Assembly (NCBI GenBank): GCA_964433135.1
Contig: CAYSQW010000006.1
Span: forward strand, 53,062-117,061
Direction of reading: 5' to 3'
Length of the DNA: 64,000 bases
DNA from: CAYSQW01 sp964433135
GTDB lineage: Bacteria > Acidobacteriota > Aminicenantia > Aminicenantales > Aminicenantaceae
Made by a program: the position numbers and the translations under genes
In this document: positions 17,667-26,310 of the stretch, one piece after another
Layout: every line of letters begins with the position of its first letter
Position numbering within the stretch: position 1 is the stretch's first letter
Notes under the pieces: generated by a model
Database searches by the model: none
Told to the model about the DNA's origin: nothing
The model's input: only the letters and a program-made list of their open reading frames with translations

Positions 17667-19004
17667 ATGAGTTTAAAGAAGCGATATGATTATATTGTTG
17701 TCGGCACGGGGCCGGGGGGAGGAACGGTCGCCAGAGAACTGTCGCGTAAGAATACAAGCATCCTCATCCTGGAATATGGTTCTCGTCTCAATCAGACAGG
17801 TTTTATCAAAGCCGCTTCCAAGATTTTTCTGGATAAAACAAAAAAGGCCCTTCGTTCGGACGGCGACATCTGGTTCGGGCGAGCCCGTGTCCTGGGAGGA
17901 GGCTCCTTTGCGGCCATGGGAAATGCCGTGGAACCTCCGAAGAGAATCTTGGATGAATGGGGACTCGATCTCTCCCGGGAGCTTGATTCCGCTCAAAAGG
18001 ATCTACGCGTCACACTGATGCCGGAAGCACTCATGGGTGAGGGGACCAAAAGGATCAACAAGGGAGCGGCTTCCCTGGGCTGGGAGATGAAGCCCACGCC
18101 AAAATGCGTCGATTTTTCAAAGTGCAAGGCATGCGGTTTGTGTATGTTCGGTTGTCCCGCGGATGCTAAATGGACGAGTGTGGAATTCGTGGACGAGGCT
18201 ATCCATAACGGAGCCGATATTCTTTTTAAAACCGAAGTGACACATGCTCTCCATAAAAACGGGCGTGTGACGGGAATCTCAGCTGTCCGCGGTGGGGAGA
18301 CCCTGATGATTGAAGGCCGGAACGTTATTCTATCGGCCGGGGCATTGGGGACCCCCGTCATTCTTCAGAATTCGGGAATCAGCGAAGCCGGAAAGGGGCT
18401 GGCTGGAGATGTTTTCCAGACGACTTATGGTTTTACGGATGATGTCGGGATGAAGGGAGAAATCGTTCTTGGATCTTATCTTGAGCGGATGATTGAAGAA
18501 AGAGAATTATTTACCGCACCTTATATGTACATCCCGTTTTTCGTAAAGAGAGATATGGATGGGCGTTATCCCAGAAAGATAGGAAAGCTTCAGCAGGCTC
18601 AAATGATGCTTCAAGCAAGCCGGATCGACACCAGGCATCTGATTGGAATGATGACAAAAATACGTGATGAACAGACCGGCGAAGTGCACAGAAACGGGGG
18701 AATATCCAAAAAACTAACCGAAAAAGACAAAGCTAAATTGAGCGAAGCTCATAAGATAAAAAAAGAGATTCTCTTGGCGGCGGGAGCCCGGCGTGACTCC
18801 ATATTTACAGGCGTTTTCGAATCCGCCCATCCCTGTTGTACGGCTCGGATCGGAAAAGTCGTCAGTGAGAATCAGGAAACGAAAATCAAAAACCTGTTTG
18901 TAAGTGACGCCAGCGTATTTCCTTCACCATTGGGAATGCCTCCCATTTTGACGATTGTGGCTTTATCCAAAAGATTGGCGGCTCATCTTAGCGGCGGAGG
19001 ATGA
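17667..19004 (+). CDS. GMC-type FAD oxidoreductase with a ferredoxin-like Cys motif
   Basis: A 445-residue flavoprotein. The N-terminal dinucleotide-binding motif is YDYIVVGTGPGGGTVARELS, followed by the FAD-contacting region GRARVLGGGSFAAMGNAVEP. Near the C-terminus are HPCCTARIG and SDASVFPSPLGMPPILTIVA, typical of the GMC C-terminal domain with its catalytic His. Residues Cys153, Cys156, Cys159 and Cys163-Pro form a CX2CX2CX3CP motif that could hold a [4Fe-4S] cluster, as in some anaerobe and archaeal GMC relatives. The substrate is unknown. The gene stands alone between two oppositely oriented repeat copies, and its codons look more A/T-rich than its neighbours, which hints at transfer. 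The start follows a G-rich stretch. Confidence 0.85.
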   Translation: MSLKKRYDYIVVGTGPGGGTVARELSRKNTSILILEYGSRLNQTGFIKAASKIFLDKTKKALRSDGDIWFGRARVLGGGSFAAMGNAVEPPKRILDEWGLDLSRELDSAQKDLRVTLMPEALMGEGTKRINKGAASLGWEMKPTPKCVDFSKCKACGLCMFGCPADAKWTSVEFVDEAIHNGADILFKTEVTHALHKNGRVTGISAVRGGETLMIEGRNVILSAGALGTPVILQNSGISEAGKGLAGDVFQTTYGFTDDVGMKGEIVLGSYLERMIEERELFTAPYMYIPFFVKRDMDGRYPRKIGKLQQAQMMLQASRIDTRHLIGMMTKIRDEQTGEVHRNGGISKKLTEKDKAKLSEAHKIKKEILLAAGARRDSIFTGVFESAHPCCTARIGKVVSENQETKIKNLFVSDASVFPSPLGMPPILTIVALSKRLAAHLSGGG

Positions 19005-19066
19005 GATAATCGCTGACCGATGTGATCCTTGAATATTTTTTGGATTACTGCGGGGTGATCCAGGTC

Positions 19067-19195
19067 CCTGGACTATTCACGAATCGAGCTCGCGGGAGCG
19101 GCGAGAAAGGAGCATGTGAGGCGTACTGAGGTACGTCGAGCGTGCAACAACGAAGCCGATGTTGAGAGATCGGTTTGCCTGGAAGGTGAAAATAG
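19067..19195 (-). repeat. Intergenic repeat, copy B (inverted relative to copy A)
   Basis: On the minus strand this 129-base stretch matches copy A in block order and spacing. The blocks are TTTTCACCTTCCAGGC, ACGAAGCCGATG (19150-19161 on the plus strand) and hairpin GGCGTAC-TGAG-GTACGTC (19120-19137), ending CCTGGACTATTCAC (19067-19080). It fills most of the gap between the GMC gene and sppA; nothing else is seen there. Confidence 0.7.
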
Positions 19196-19253
19196 GCAAT
19201 TTTTCCATTCTTATTGATATTAGAGAAGATAAAAAGGGTGGTTTTGCTGAATC

Positions 19254-20975
19254 CTATTGACTATTTTTATGAATAATCCAGGTCGGCATCAGCGCCCAGA
19301 TCTGCTGTTTTTCCAGCATCCGGTATGTCTCCAGGGCCTTCTGCATGTCGGTGTCGGGAAACAAACGGGTTTGCGGGATTCGTCTCGCCCTGAAGCTTTC
19401 CCAGAAAGAGACGCGTTTCGGCCAAACCACCAGCCGGACATCGTCTTCGTCCGGAATCCCGGCCAGGTTTTTGGCCCGCTCTACGGCCAGAGCGAGTCCG
19501 CCGATTTCATCCACCAGGCCGTTTTCTTTGGCCTGCAGTCCTGTCCAGACGCGGCCTTTCCCGAGTCCATCCGCCGTTTCTTTCGTGATGTTTCGGCCGG
19601 CGGCGACTTTTTCCAGAAACTGGTCATAGGTCCATAGGATGCTATCACGCAGCATTTTCTTTTCATCGGGAGTGGCCGAGCGGTAGGGCGACAACATGTC
19701 CGCTCTTTGACCGAAGGTCATCCTTTCCGTGGTCACTCCCAGTTTGGAGTAAAGTTTTTCCAGGTTGAATTTGGCGAAGATAACGCCGATGGATCCGGTC
19801 AGTGTCTGGGGCTGGGCGATGATTTCGTGGGCGGCCATGGAGATCTGGTACCCTCCGGAACCCGCGACATCGGACATCGTGACCACCACGGGTTTTTCTT
19901 TTTTTGCCAGAATGACCTCCCGCCAAATGGTATCCGCCGCCACCACGGATCCCCCGGGACTGTCCACGCGCAGAACCAGGGCGCGAATCGAATCGTCTTT
20001 GCGGGCCTGCTTGATCCAGCGCGCGATGGTATGGCTGCCCATGATCCCGCGGCTGTTTTCGGCGGAGAGGATAGTGCCGGTTTCGTAGATGAGGGCGATT
20101 TTTTCCCCCCGGGAAAATTCTTCCGGGGAAGGGCGGGTGCGGAGGTACTGGGAAAGGGAGACGCGCGATAAACGGCCGTTGTCCGTTTGGAGCCTGTCTT
20201 CCAGCTCGTCCCGGTACAGCAGGCCGTCCACCAGGCCCGCCTCCCGGGCTTCGGGGCCCTGAAAGAGACCGCGGTCGATGAAATCGGCCATCTCCGCTTC
20301 GCTCCTTACGCGGGCTTCGGCGATGGTCCGGATGTAGTGACTGAAGATGCTGTCGTAGATCGACGTCATCATTTCACGGTGCGCGGGAGTGAATTTATCT
20401 TCGGTGAACATGTGATAGGCGGTTTTATATTCTGCGACATGTTCCACCTCGGCTTCGATGCCGAGCATTTTCAGGGAGTGTTTGAAAAATGGAGTGAAAC
20501 CGCCGATCCCGTTGATACCCAGATATCCCTGGGGGTGCAGGATGATCTCATCAAAGGCGGTGGCGAGGTAGTATTCTTTATCGAACTCGAGCGCTTCCTC
20601 CATGAAAACATAGGTTTTCTTGCCGGATGACTTGAAATCCAGGATGATATCCCGAAGCTCACTGATTTTGGCCCAATTGCACTGGAGGAGTCCCAGATTG
20701 ACGACCAGTGCCTGGATATGACGATCGGAGCGAGCATTGCGGATGCTCATCCAGACGTCATGCAGGGAAATATCCGGTTTGACGCCCATCATGGTGGAAA
20801 GCAGATCCGGTGAGACCTTTTCCTGCATCCCGCCGGACAGGTTTATTTCCAGGTAGGACTGGGTTTTCACGGAGGGGGGGGAGGTGAATTCGAGAAGAAA
20901 AAAAGCTCCGCATGTCGCGAGCATCAGGATGAAAAAGATCAATAAGATAATCAAGATATAACTTTGCTTTTTCAT
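19254..20975 (-). CDS. sppA: Signal peptide peptidase SppA, long form
   Basis: A 573-residue membrane-anchored serine protease that degrades leftover signal peptides. It has an N-terminal transmembrane anchor (about residues 5-30) and two tandem crotonase-like halves, as in E. coli 67-kDa SppA. The catalytic Lys is Lys184 in AEYKTAYHMF and the nucleophile Ser373 in SDVAGSGGYQ, preceded by LRVDSPGGSVVAADTIWRE. The C-terminus ends TWIIHKNSQ. The gene is alone and divergent from the ABC exporter, with an extended -10 promoter just upstream. Confidence 0.93.
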   Translation of the reverse strand: MKKQSYILIILLIFFILMLATCGAFFLLEFTSPPSVKTQSYLEINLSGGMQEKVSPDLLSTMMGVKPDISLHDVWMSIRNARSDRHIQALVVNLGLLQCNWAKISELRDIILDFKSSGKKTYVFMEEALEFDKEYYLATAFDEIILHPQGYLGINGIGGFTPFFKHSLKMLGIEAEVEHVAEYKTAYHMFTEDKFTPAHREMMTSIYDSIFSHYIRTIAEARVRSEAEMADFIDRGLFQGPEAREAGLVDGLLYRDELEDRLQTDNGRLSRVSLSQYLRTRPSPEEFSRGEKIALIYETGTILSAENSRGIMGSHTIARWIKQARKDDSIRALVLRVDSPGGSVVAADTIWREVILAKKEKPVVVTMSDVAGSGGYQISMAAHEIIAQPQTLTGSIGVIFAKFNLEKLYSKLGVTTERMTFGQRADMLSPYRSATPDEKKMLRDSILWTYDQFLEKVAAGRNITKETADGLGKGRVWTGLQAKENGLVDEIGGLALAVERAKNLAGIPDEDDVRLVVWPKRVSFWESFRARRIPQTRLFPDTDMQKALETYRMLEKQQIWALMPTWIIHKNSQ

Positions 20976-21282
20976 GTTAAATACCTCGGCAACCTTGATC
21001 TGTACTTTGTTTCACTATAGCAGAAAGCCGGGAGTCTTTATAGAAATATTTCAACCTTTGTCCTCCCTTTCCCCGGGTTGTTGCGGCATCCCGAGCCAAG
21101 AAAATTCTGGATTTTAATCGAAAAATGTCATATAAGAATGAAATCGGGAAAACAATCGGAGCGAATCTCGGGGATAGGAGAGGGTGATTTCCTTCCTGTT
21201 GACCCTTTCGGTCCCTATCTCCATCAATCCCGGGGCGCCGGCAATCTTCCTGTGAAGTGAATTTCAGCCAAAGGACAATTTC
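20976..21282. other. Divergent intergenic region sppA / ABC exporter
   Basis: 307 bases hold the sppA promoter candidate and, at the right end, the AAAGGA ribosome site of the ABC ATPase gene. A TTGACC at about 21197 has no good -10 partner. No RNA gene or repeat was recognised. Confidence 0.45.
21014..21022 (-). promoter_or_regulatory. Extended -10 promoter for sppA
   Basis: On the minus strand TGC-TATAGT (21022 down to 21014) forms an extended -10, about 40 bases before the sppA ATG. No convincing -35 is present, which is acceptable for extended -10 promoters. Confidence 0.45.
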
Positions 21283-22182
21283 ATGAATGCCTTGAAGATC
21301 GACAACATCACGAAACGATTTGGAGATTTTTTTGCCGTCAGGGATCTTTCCTTCTCCGTCGCCTCGGGTGGTATATACAGTCTGCTGGGTCCGAACGGAG
21401 CCGGAAAAACCACCACCATCCGTATGGTGATGAATATCATCATCCCCGACAGCGGATCCGTGCGGGTTTTCGGACAGCCCATGAATGAGAACATGAAACA
21501 GGAAATCGGATATTTGCCGGAGGACCGAGGATTGTATCCAAAAATGAAAGTCGGCGAACTTCTGATGTTTCTGGCGGAGTTGAAGTCGGTCAGGAAAGCC
21601 GATGCCCGGCGAGAGATCGATATCTGGCTGGAACGGCTTGAACTGACGGAATGGAAAAATAAAAAAGTCGAGGAGCTTTCCAAGGGGATGCAGCAGAAGA
21701 TCCAGTTTATCGCGACGGTCATTCATTCGCCGCGCCTGATCATATTGGATGAGCCCTTTTCCGGTTTGGATCCGGTCAACACCAAGCTGATGAAAGACAT
21801 CATGCTGGAGATGAAGGCGGATAAAAAAACCATCATCTTTTCCACGCACCGGATGGAACAGGTCGAGATGATCTCGGATGATATCTGCCTGATCAACAAA
21901 GGGAGGATGGTGTTGGAAGGCCCGCTTCACCGGATCAAGAACGATTACGGGAAGAATACCGTCATTCTGGAATACGAAGGGGATGCCTCCGTTCTGAGCG
22001 GTCAGGCCGAAGTCGATAAAATCGATGACTACGGAAAATATATGGAGATCAAGCTCAACGAAGGCGCTGATCCACAGGCCCTGCTTCACAAAATAGTGGG
22101 CCGGATCCGGATATCAAAATTCGAAGTCCAGGAGCCGACCCTCAATGCGATATTCATCGATAAGGTGGAGGGACGGAGATGA
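21283..22182 (+). CDS. ABC transporter ATP-binding protein (ABC-2/NatA type)
   Basis: A 299-residue cytoplasmic ATPase that powers the membrane protein encoded next. It shows Walker A LLGPNGAGKTTTIRMVMNII, a Q-loop in GYLPEDRGLYPKMKVGELL, signature VEELSKGMQQK, Walker B LIILDEPFSGLDPVN, and the H-loop IFSTHRMEQVEMI. After about residue 225 a C-terminal regulatory domain (VILEYEGDASVLSGQAEVD) follows, as in NatA/YhaQ relatives. The ribosome site is AAAGGA. It overlaps the permease by four bases. The substrate cannot be read from sequence. Confidence 0.92.
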   Translation: MNALKIDNITKRFGDFFAVRDLSFSVASGGIYSLLGPNGAGKTTTIRMVMNIIIPDSGSVRVFGQPMNENMKQEIGYLPEDRGLYPKMKVGELLMFLAELKSVRKADARREIDIWLERLELTEWKNKKVEELSKGMQQKIQFIATVIHSPRLIILDEPFSGLDPVNTKLMKDIMLEMKADKKTIIFSTHRMEQVEMISDDICLINKGRMVLEGPLHRIKNDYGKNTVILEYEGDASVLSGQAEVDKIDDYGKYMEIKLNEGADPQALLHKIVGRIRISKFEVQEPTLNAIFIDKVEGRR

Positions 22183-23453
22183 GCAAGATCCTGACAGTGA
22201 TCAAAAGGGAATACTTTCAGATGGTGAAGTCCAAGGGATTCATCATCGGAACCGTTTTGGGCCCCGTCCTGATGGCGGGGATCATTTTGATCCCCATGGT
22301 GTTTTCCATGATGTCGGTTGAAGATCAGGAGACGATCGCCGTCGTCGATGAAAGCCGGGTGATCTATGCGGGGCTGGAATCCAAGCTGGACATGAAGCTC
22401 AAGGACGGCCGTCTTCGTTATCTTCTCGAGGAGGTCCCTCCCCGGGGAAATCCCGAGGAAATCCTGTCGGATCTGAATCAAAAAGTATTGGCCAAGGAAC
22501 TGTCCGCATATCTCTATCTCCCCGCCGATGTCGCGGAGGAAGGGAAGGCTGAATTCGTTTCCCTGCATGTAGCGGATTTCGATAAGACTCGTTTGATCAA
22601 CGAAGCGCTTAACGGCGTCGTGATCGAAAAACGTTTGCGCGGCGAAGGCTTGGATCCGGAAAAAATCAATGAATACACCCGCGGCGTTCGCCTGACAACC
22701 AAAAAAGTGACGAAGCAGGGAGCGGAGGAAGACAGAGGCGGCACCTTCCTGATCGCTTACGTCCTGGTTCTGATCCTTTACATGACGCTGATCTTTTACG
22801 GGGCTATCATCATGCGGGGCGTCATCGAGGAGAAAAATTCACGAATGGTGGAAATCATTCTCTCCTCTCTCAAACCGTTCCAGCTCATGAGCGGAAAGAT
22901 CCTGGGGATCGCCGCCGTCGGCCTTACGCAGTACGGAGTCTGGGCGCTTTTCGGAGTGGCCCTGAGCCAATACGGCGGGCGTTTCATGAGCGGGGTCATG
23001 CCTTCAGCGGCCGGGATCCGCATCCCGACCATCCCGGTTTATATCTTCGTCTTTTTCGTTGTCTTTTTCATCCTGGGGTATTTTCTCTACGGAACCGTCT
23101 ATGCCGCGATCGGTTCCATGGTCAACTCCGAAAAGGAAGCCCAGCAGCTCATGATGCCGGTCACCATGTTTCTCGTGATTCCGATCCTGCTCATGATGTT
23201 CGTCATCCGCAGTCCGGAAAGCTCGATGTCCGTCGTGCTGTCTCTGATCCCTCTGTTTGCGCCTATCCTGATGCTGCTGCGCGTGTGCATCCTGATCCCT
23301 CCTCCGCTTCAGATCGGCGCTTCGATCGTGCTGCTGCTGCTCTCCATCCTGCTCATGATATGGGTTGCGGCCAAGATCTACCGCGTGGGAATCCTCATGT
23401 ACGGGAAACGGCCGAGATTCGGGGAAGTCCTGAGATGGATGAAATATAAATAG
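22179..23453 (+). CDS. ABC-2 type exporter permease (NatB/YhaP-like)
   Basis: A 424-residue membrane protein. It has an N-terminal transmembrane helix (about residues 20-44), a large extracytoplasmic domain (about 50-175), then five to six helices from about residue 185 to 405. These include VLILYMTLIFYGAIIMRGVI and the conserved EEKNSRMVEIILSSLKPFQL coupling region. This arrangement is that of the NatB/YhaP sodium or drug exporter family. Start ATG overlaps the ATPase stop (ATGAGC). The pair lies directly before an ECF sigma locus but 170 bases separate them. Confidence 0.88.
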   Translation: MSKILTVIKREYFQMVKSKGFIIGTVLGPVLMAGIILIPMVFSMMSVEDQETIAVVDESRVIYAGLESKLDMKLKDGRLRYLLEEVPPRGNPEEILSDLNQKVLAKELSAYLYLPADVAEEGKAEFVSLHVADFDKTRLINEALNGVVIEKRLRGEGLDPEKINEYTRGVRLTTKKVTKQGAEEDRGGTFLIAYVLVLILYMTLIFYGAIIMRGVIEEKNSRMVEIILSSLKPFQLMSGKILGIAAVGLTQYGVWALFGVALSQYGGRFMSGVMPSAAGIRIPTIPVYIFVFFVVFFILGYFLYGTVYAAIGSMVNSEKEAQQLMMPVTMFLVIPILLMMFVIRSPESSMSVVLSLIPLFAPILMLLRVCILIPPPLQIGASIVLLLLSILLMIWVAAKIYRVGILMYGKRPRFGEVLRWMKYK

Positions 23454-23563
23454 GAATCCATTCCCGGTTTGTGAATCCGCGGTTCGCCCGCCCTCGACGA
23501 TCCCGATGCATGCGTTTCGTTTTCGGCCGGTTCGACCCGATCCGCTGTAAATATTTTCAAACG

Positions 23564-23589
23564 TGAACCTTTTTGCCGGCCATGCCGTA
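23564..23589 (+). promoter_or_regulatory. Candidate ECF-type promoter
   Basis: TGAACCT (23564-23570) followed after 15 bases by CGTA (23586-23589) resembles ECF-sigma promoters (AAC-containing -35, CGT-containing -10). It lies about 35 bases before the first gene of the ECF locus, consistent with autoregulation, but the match is short. Confidence 0.3.
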
Positions 23590-23622
23590 GAACGGAATGA
23601 AATCGACAAAAAGAGGTCAGGC

Positions 23623-24036
23623 ATGAACAAAATGAAAAAAACACGGTATCTGGGGCTTATCATCCTGCTCCCCCTCTGGATGAGCGCATGTCTCTATGTT
23701 GAGGTGCAGGATGATGTGAGGCATCCCGAAAGGATATTCCGCCGGGCCCGCAGGGAGATCGCGCAGATCCAGCGCCGGCTTCCCAAGGTGGATGCGTCGC
23801 GCCGGATCAATGTGCTTCTGTACGACGAGACCGAGAATCAGTTGATTACGGTCAAGGCGCCTTTATGCGTGGTGGAAGCTTGTAGAGATCTCGATGAGAA
23901 CAGCCGCGAAGCGGCGGAATGGGGAAAACGGTGCGACTTCGATTGGACTGACGTTCGTGACCTGAAGCATCGTGCTCCCGGACTTTTGTTTGAGATGAAT
24001 GATGAAGAAAGCCGAGTGCTGGTCTGGATCGATTGA
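23623..24036 (+). CDS. Small lipoprotein with a SHOCT-like/LiaX-type C-terminal domain
   Basis: A 137-residue exported lipoprotein. The signal peptide ends at lipobox WMSAC (Cys about residue 22), and an Arg-rich helical stretch follows (RIFRRARREIAQIQRRLPK). From RRINVLLYDETENQLITVKA the protein matches, in pattern, the C-terminal domains of the proteins at 25457 and 26311, ending with the same [VI]-x-[IV]-W-[IL]-[DE] motif (VLVWID). I infer the domain type from resemblance to YvlB/LiaX-family SHOCT-like domains. ATG 23623 is preferred because AGAGGT lies upstream. It overlaps the reading frame before the sigma gene, so it is probably the first gene of the ECF operon. Confidence 0.65.
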   Translation: MNKMKKTRYLGLIILLPLWMSACLYVEVQDDVRHPERIFRRARREIAQIQRRLPKVDASRRINVLLYDETENQLITVKAPLCVVEACRDLDENSREAAEWGKRCDFDWTDVRDLKHRAPGLLFEMNDEESRVLVWID

Positions 24037-24085
24037 TCCGAAAAATCCCAAGGGCCGAGATCCGGACGGCCGCGATACGACATCC

Positions 24086-24652
24086 ATGCCGGACACCGAT
24101 GAAATCCATCGTTTGGTGAGCCGGATTCGAAACGGCGACCGGGAGGCGTTTGTACGCATCTCCCGGCTGTATCAAAAAAAGGTTTTCATGCTGGCGTATT
24201 CTTTTTTTCGCAACCGGGAAGATGCCATGGACATCGTTCAGGAAACGTTTCTGCGGTTTTATAAAAAGGCGCACATGTACCAGCGAGGGAAGGATTTTCA
24301 AAATTGGCTGCTCCAGATCGCCAAAAATCTCTGCATCGACGCGTACAGGAAAAACCGATACCACTCTCTGACGGGAATGAAGAATAAGAATCTGGATGAA
24401 ATGAACCTGGCGCTTCCGGATCATGATGGTTTCATCCGGTCTTCCGAGATCAGGCAGATCGTATCACGCTGTCTCGCCCGGCTTTCGGAGCGGCAGCGAA
24501 CGGTTTTCGTGATGAAGCACTTCAACCAACTGGATTACCGGGAGATTGCTCAGATCCTGGACGTGGCCTTGGGGACGGTTAAATCCCTGCATTTCAAGGC
24601 GGTTCATAAGATGAGAATTCTGATGAATCCCTACCTGGGGAGGCAAATATGA
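24086..24652 (+). CDS. ECF-type RNA polymerase sigma factor
   Basis: A 188-residue sigma-70-family factor with only regions 2 and 4. Region 2 spans REAFVRISRLYQKKVFMLAY, the -10-binding NREDAMDIVQETFLRFYKKA and FQNWLLQIAKNLCIDAYRKN. Region 4 spans LSERQRTVFVMKHFNQLDYR then EIAQILDVALGTVKSLHFKA. It would direct polymerase to stress promoters when released by the anti-sigma factor encoded next. Start ATG 24086 gives the usual N-terminus; ATG 23999 in the preceding gene is an alternative that adds 29 residues. The stop overlaps the anti-sigma start (ATGA), typical of sigma/anti-sigma pairs. Confidence 0.88.
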   Translation: MPDTDEIHRLVSRIRNGDREAFVRISRLYQKKVFMLAYSFFRNREDAMDIVQETFLRFYKKAHMYQRGKDFQNWLLQIAKNLCIDAYRKNRYHSLTGMKNKNLDEMNLALPDHDGFIRSSEIRQIVSRCLARLSERQRTVFVMKHFNQLDYREIAQILDVALGTVKSLHFKAVHKMRILMNPYLGRQI

Positions 24653-25455
24653 GAGAATGTAAAAAAACATACAAGCGGCTGCCGGCATATCTTTCCGGGG
24701 AACTGGGCAAAGAAGATCGGGAGAGGATCGAAGCCCATCTTGAATTCTGTCCCCGCTGCCGGCGTGAGACGGCTTCCATGGCCGCGGTCATGGAGGAAGC
24801 GGAATCCGGCGCGCCCGATTTCGAACAGGCGATGGCGCCGATCGATTGGGATCGTCTTCCGGAGCGGATGGCCGACAGGGTTTTCGGTGATCAAATCCGC
24901 ACTCCGGCGTGGGAAGGATCTGCTGGTGGAGGCGCATTTTTCTTCCGAACTCATTGGAAGCCGGTTCTCGCGGCGCTGCTGACGGGAGCCCTGCTGGGGG
25001 TGTTGACGACCACTTGGTGGATGCGCTCTGACCGCCGCTCTCCGTCAACCGGGAAGGCGTATTCCGTTTCGAGAGAATTTTTGGAGAAGGTGGACCTGGA
25101 AATGGCCCGCCGCGAAACACTGGATTATTTGGAAAAAAGTCAGGTTCTTTTGTTGGATTTCGTCCAGGCGGATCCATCCGGGGCCGCTCGGATGTGGTCC
25201 GGAGACGTGGCGTCCCGTCAGGCAAGGAGTCTGCTTTCACAGAAAAAATATATCAATCGACAGCTGGATAAATTCCGTATGGCCAAGGCCAAGCAGATCT
25301 GTGATCAAATCGAGATGCTGATCTTCGAGCTCGCCCAGGTCAGCGACGGACTTACCGAAGAAGAGATCTCGAACATACAGAATTATATCGGGAAGAAGCA
25401 GCTGCTGCTGAAGATCAATCTGCTTCAGCATGAATTGGAAAAAAATGAGGTATGA
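24649..25455 (+). CDS. Membrane anti-sigma factor with zf-HC2 (ZAS) domain
   Basis: A 268-residue protein. Its cytoplasmic N-terminus carries a zinc anti-sigma domain, with Cys4 and His30-x3-Cys34-x2-Cys37 in AHLEFCPRC. A single transmembrane helix (about 103-124, KPVLAALLTGALLGVLTTTW) leads to a long helical periplasmic part (about 140-268). That part is rich in charged residues (QARSLLSQKKYINRQLDKFR; IQNYIGKKQLLLKINLLQHE) and predicted to form coiled coil. It should hold the sigma factor inactive and respond to an envelope signal through the periplasmic helices. It is translationally coupled to the sigma gene and ends one base before the next start. Confidence 0.85.
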   Translation: MRECKKTYKRLPAYLSGELGKEDRERIEAHLEFCPRCRRETASMAAVMEEAESGAPDFEQAMAPIDWDRLPERMADRVFGDQIRTPAWEGSAGGGAFFFRTHWKPVLAALLTGALLGVLTTTWWMRSDRRSPSTGKAYSVSREFLEKVDLEMARRETLDYLEKSQVLLLDFVQADPSGAARMWSGDVASRQARSLLSQKKYINRQLDKFRMAKAKQICDQIEMLIFELAQVSDGLTEEEISNIQNYIGKKQLLLKINLLQHELEKNEV

Positions 25456-25456
25456 A

Positions 25457-26296
25457 ATGAAAAAAGCCGTCCTGGGATTCAGTTTATTGTTTCTGGTTCT
25501 CCTCTGTATCCGGGCTGCGCCGCAGGATCGGCCCGATGAGGCGCTCTTTCGGGATGCTAAGATCCTGATATTCGATAAAAATTGGGATGAGGCGCTGAGT
25601 CGATTGGACCGCCTGATGAAGGATTATCCGGCAAGCGCCTGGTTTTCCCAGGCCCTCTTCTATAAGGGAAGGTGTCTGCAGGAGATACCGGGTGAAGCGC
25701 GGGCCGCTTTCCGGGCGTATCAGGAATACCTCCGGCGTTCCGATCGCAATGCAAGCCTGGCGGAGGAATCAGAGATCGCCATCATCGATCTGGCTTACGA
25801 AATGTTCGAAAACGGGGAGACGTCTCTGGAGAAGGAGATCGAACGGAGGTTGAACAGTGCCAACCGTGTCGTCCGGTATTATGCGGCCTTTAAACTGAGT
25901 TATATCGAGAACGGGGTCGTCGCCCGCAGAAGCGTTCCGGTTCTCAAGGCGATCCTCGAGCAGGAGGATGATGCCGAATTGAGAGACCGGGCCAAAATCG
26001 CTCTGCTGCGGATCGATCCCGAAGAACTCGAGGCCGTCGAGGAAACTTCGGGGAACCGGGCGAAAATATTGAAGATCCGGGTTTTTCGGAAGGGAATGAA
26101 ACGGCCCGAGCTCTCGCTCGATATCCCCTGGGCGTTGGCCGATCTGGCCTTGAGCGCCATTCCGGCCGAAGAAAGAGAGGAAATGAGGGAAGAAGGCTAT
26201 GACCTGGATAAGATCATCCGGGAATTGACCGAAGTGAAGGAAAACATCATATCGATCCAGAGCGATGAAAAACTGTTCAGAATCTGGATCGAATGA
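25457..26296 (+). CDS. Exported TPR/HEAT-like protein with SHOCT-like C-terminal domain
   Basis: A 279-residue secreted protein. The signal peptide spans residues 1-22 (KKAVLGFSLLFLVLLCIRAA). Helical tetratricopeptide-like repeats follow (about 25-100; NWDEALSRLDRLMKDYPASA and ALFYKGRCLQEI), then HEAT-like helices (about 125-190; NRVVRYYAAFKLSYIENG and ELRDRAKIALLRIDPEELEA). The C-terminal domain (KILKIRVFRKGMKRPELSLD through LFRIWIE) is shared with the genes at 23623 and 26311. ATG 25457 is selected over 25430 and 25445 because GAGG lies six bases before it. It may assemble the other secreted proteins of the locus; that is inference. Confidence 0.7.
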   Translation: MKKAVLGFSLLFLVLLCIRAAPQDRPDEALFRDAKILIFDKNWDEALSRLDRLMKDYPASAWFSQALFYKGRCLQEIPGEARAAFRAYQEYLRRSDRNASLAEESEIAIIDLAYEMFENGETSLEKEIERRLNSANRVVRYYAAFKLSYIENGVVARRSVPVLKAILEQEDDAELRDRAKIALLRIDPEELEAVEETSGNRAKILKIRVFRKGMKRPELSLDIPWALADLALSAIPAEEREEMREEGYDLDKIIRELTEVKENIISIQSDEKLFRIWIE

Positions 26297-26310
26297 ATGC
26301 GAGGAGAAAA

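Noticed and set aside
19268..19282. ATGAATAATCCAGGT in the sppA 3' end resembling the terminal part of the intergenic repeat
   Set aside because: Only about a dozen bases match, the orientation is opposite to copy B, and it encodes the normal SppA C-terminus; chance is likely.
20977..22089. 370-codon minus-strand open frame opposite the ABC ATPase
   Set aside because: The plus strand carries a complete set of ABC motifs; the reverse frame shows no recognisable domain.
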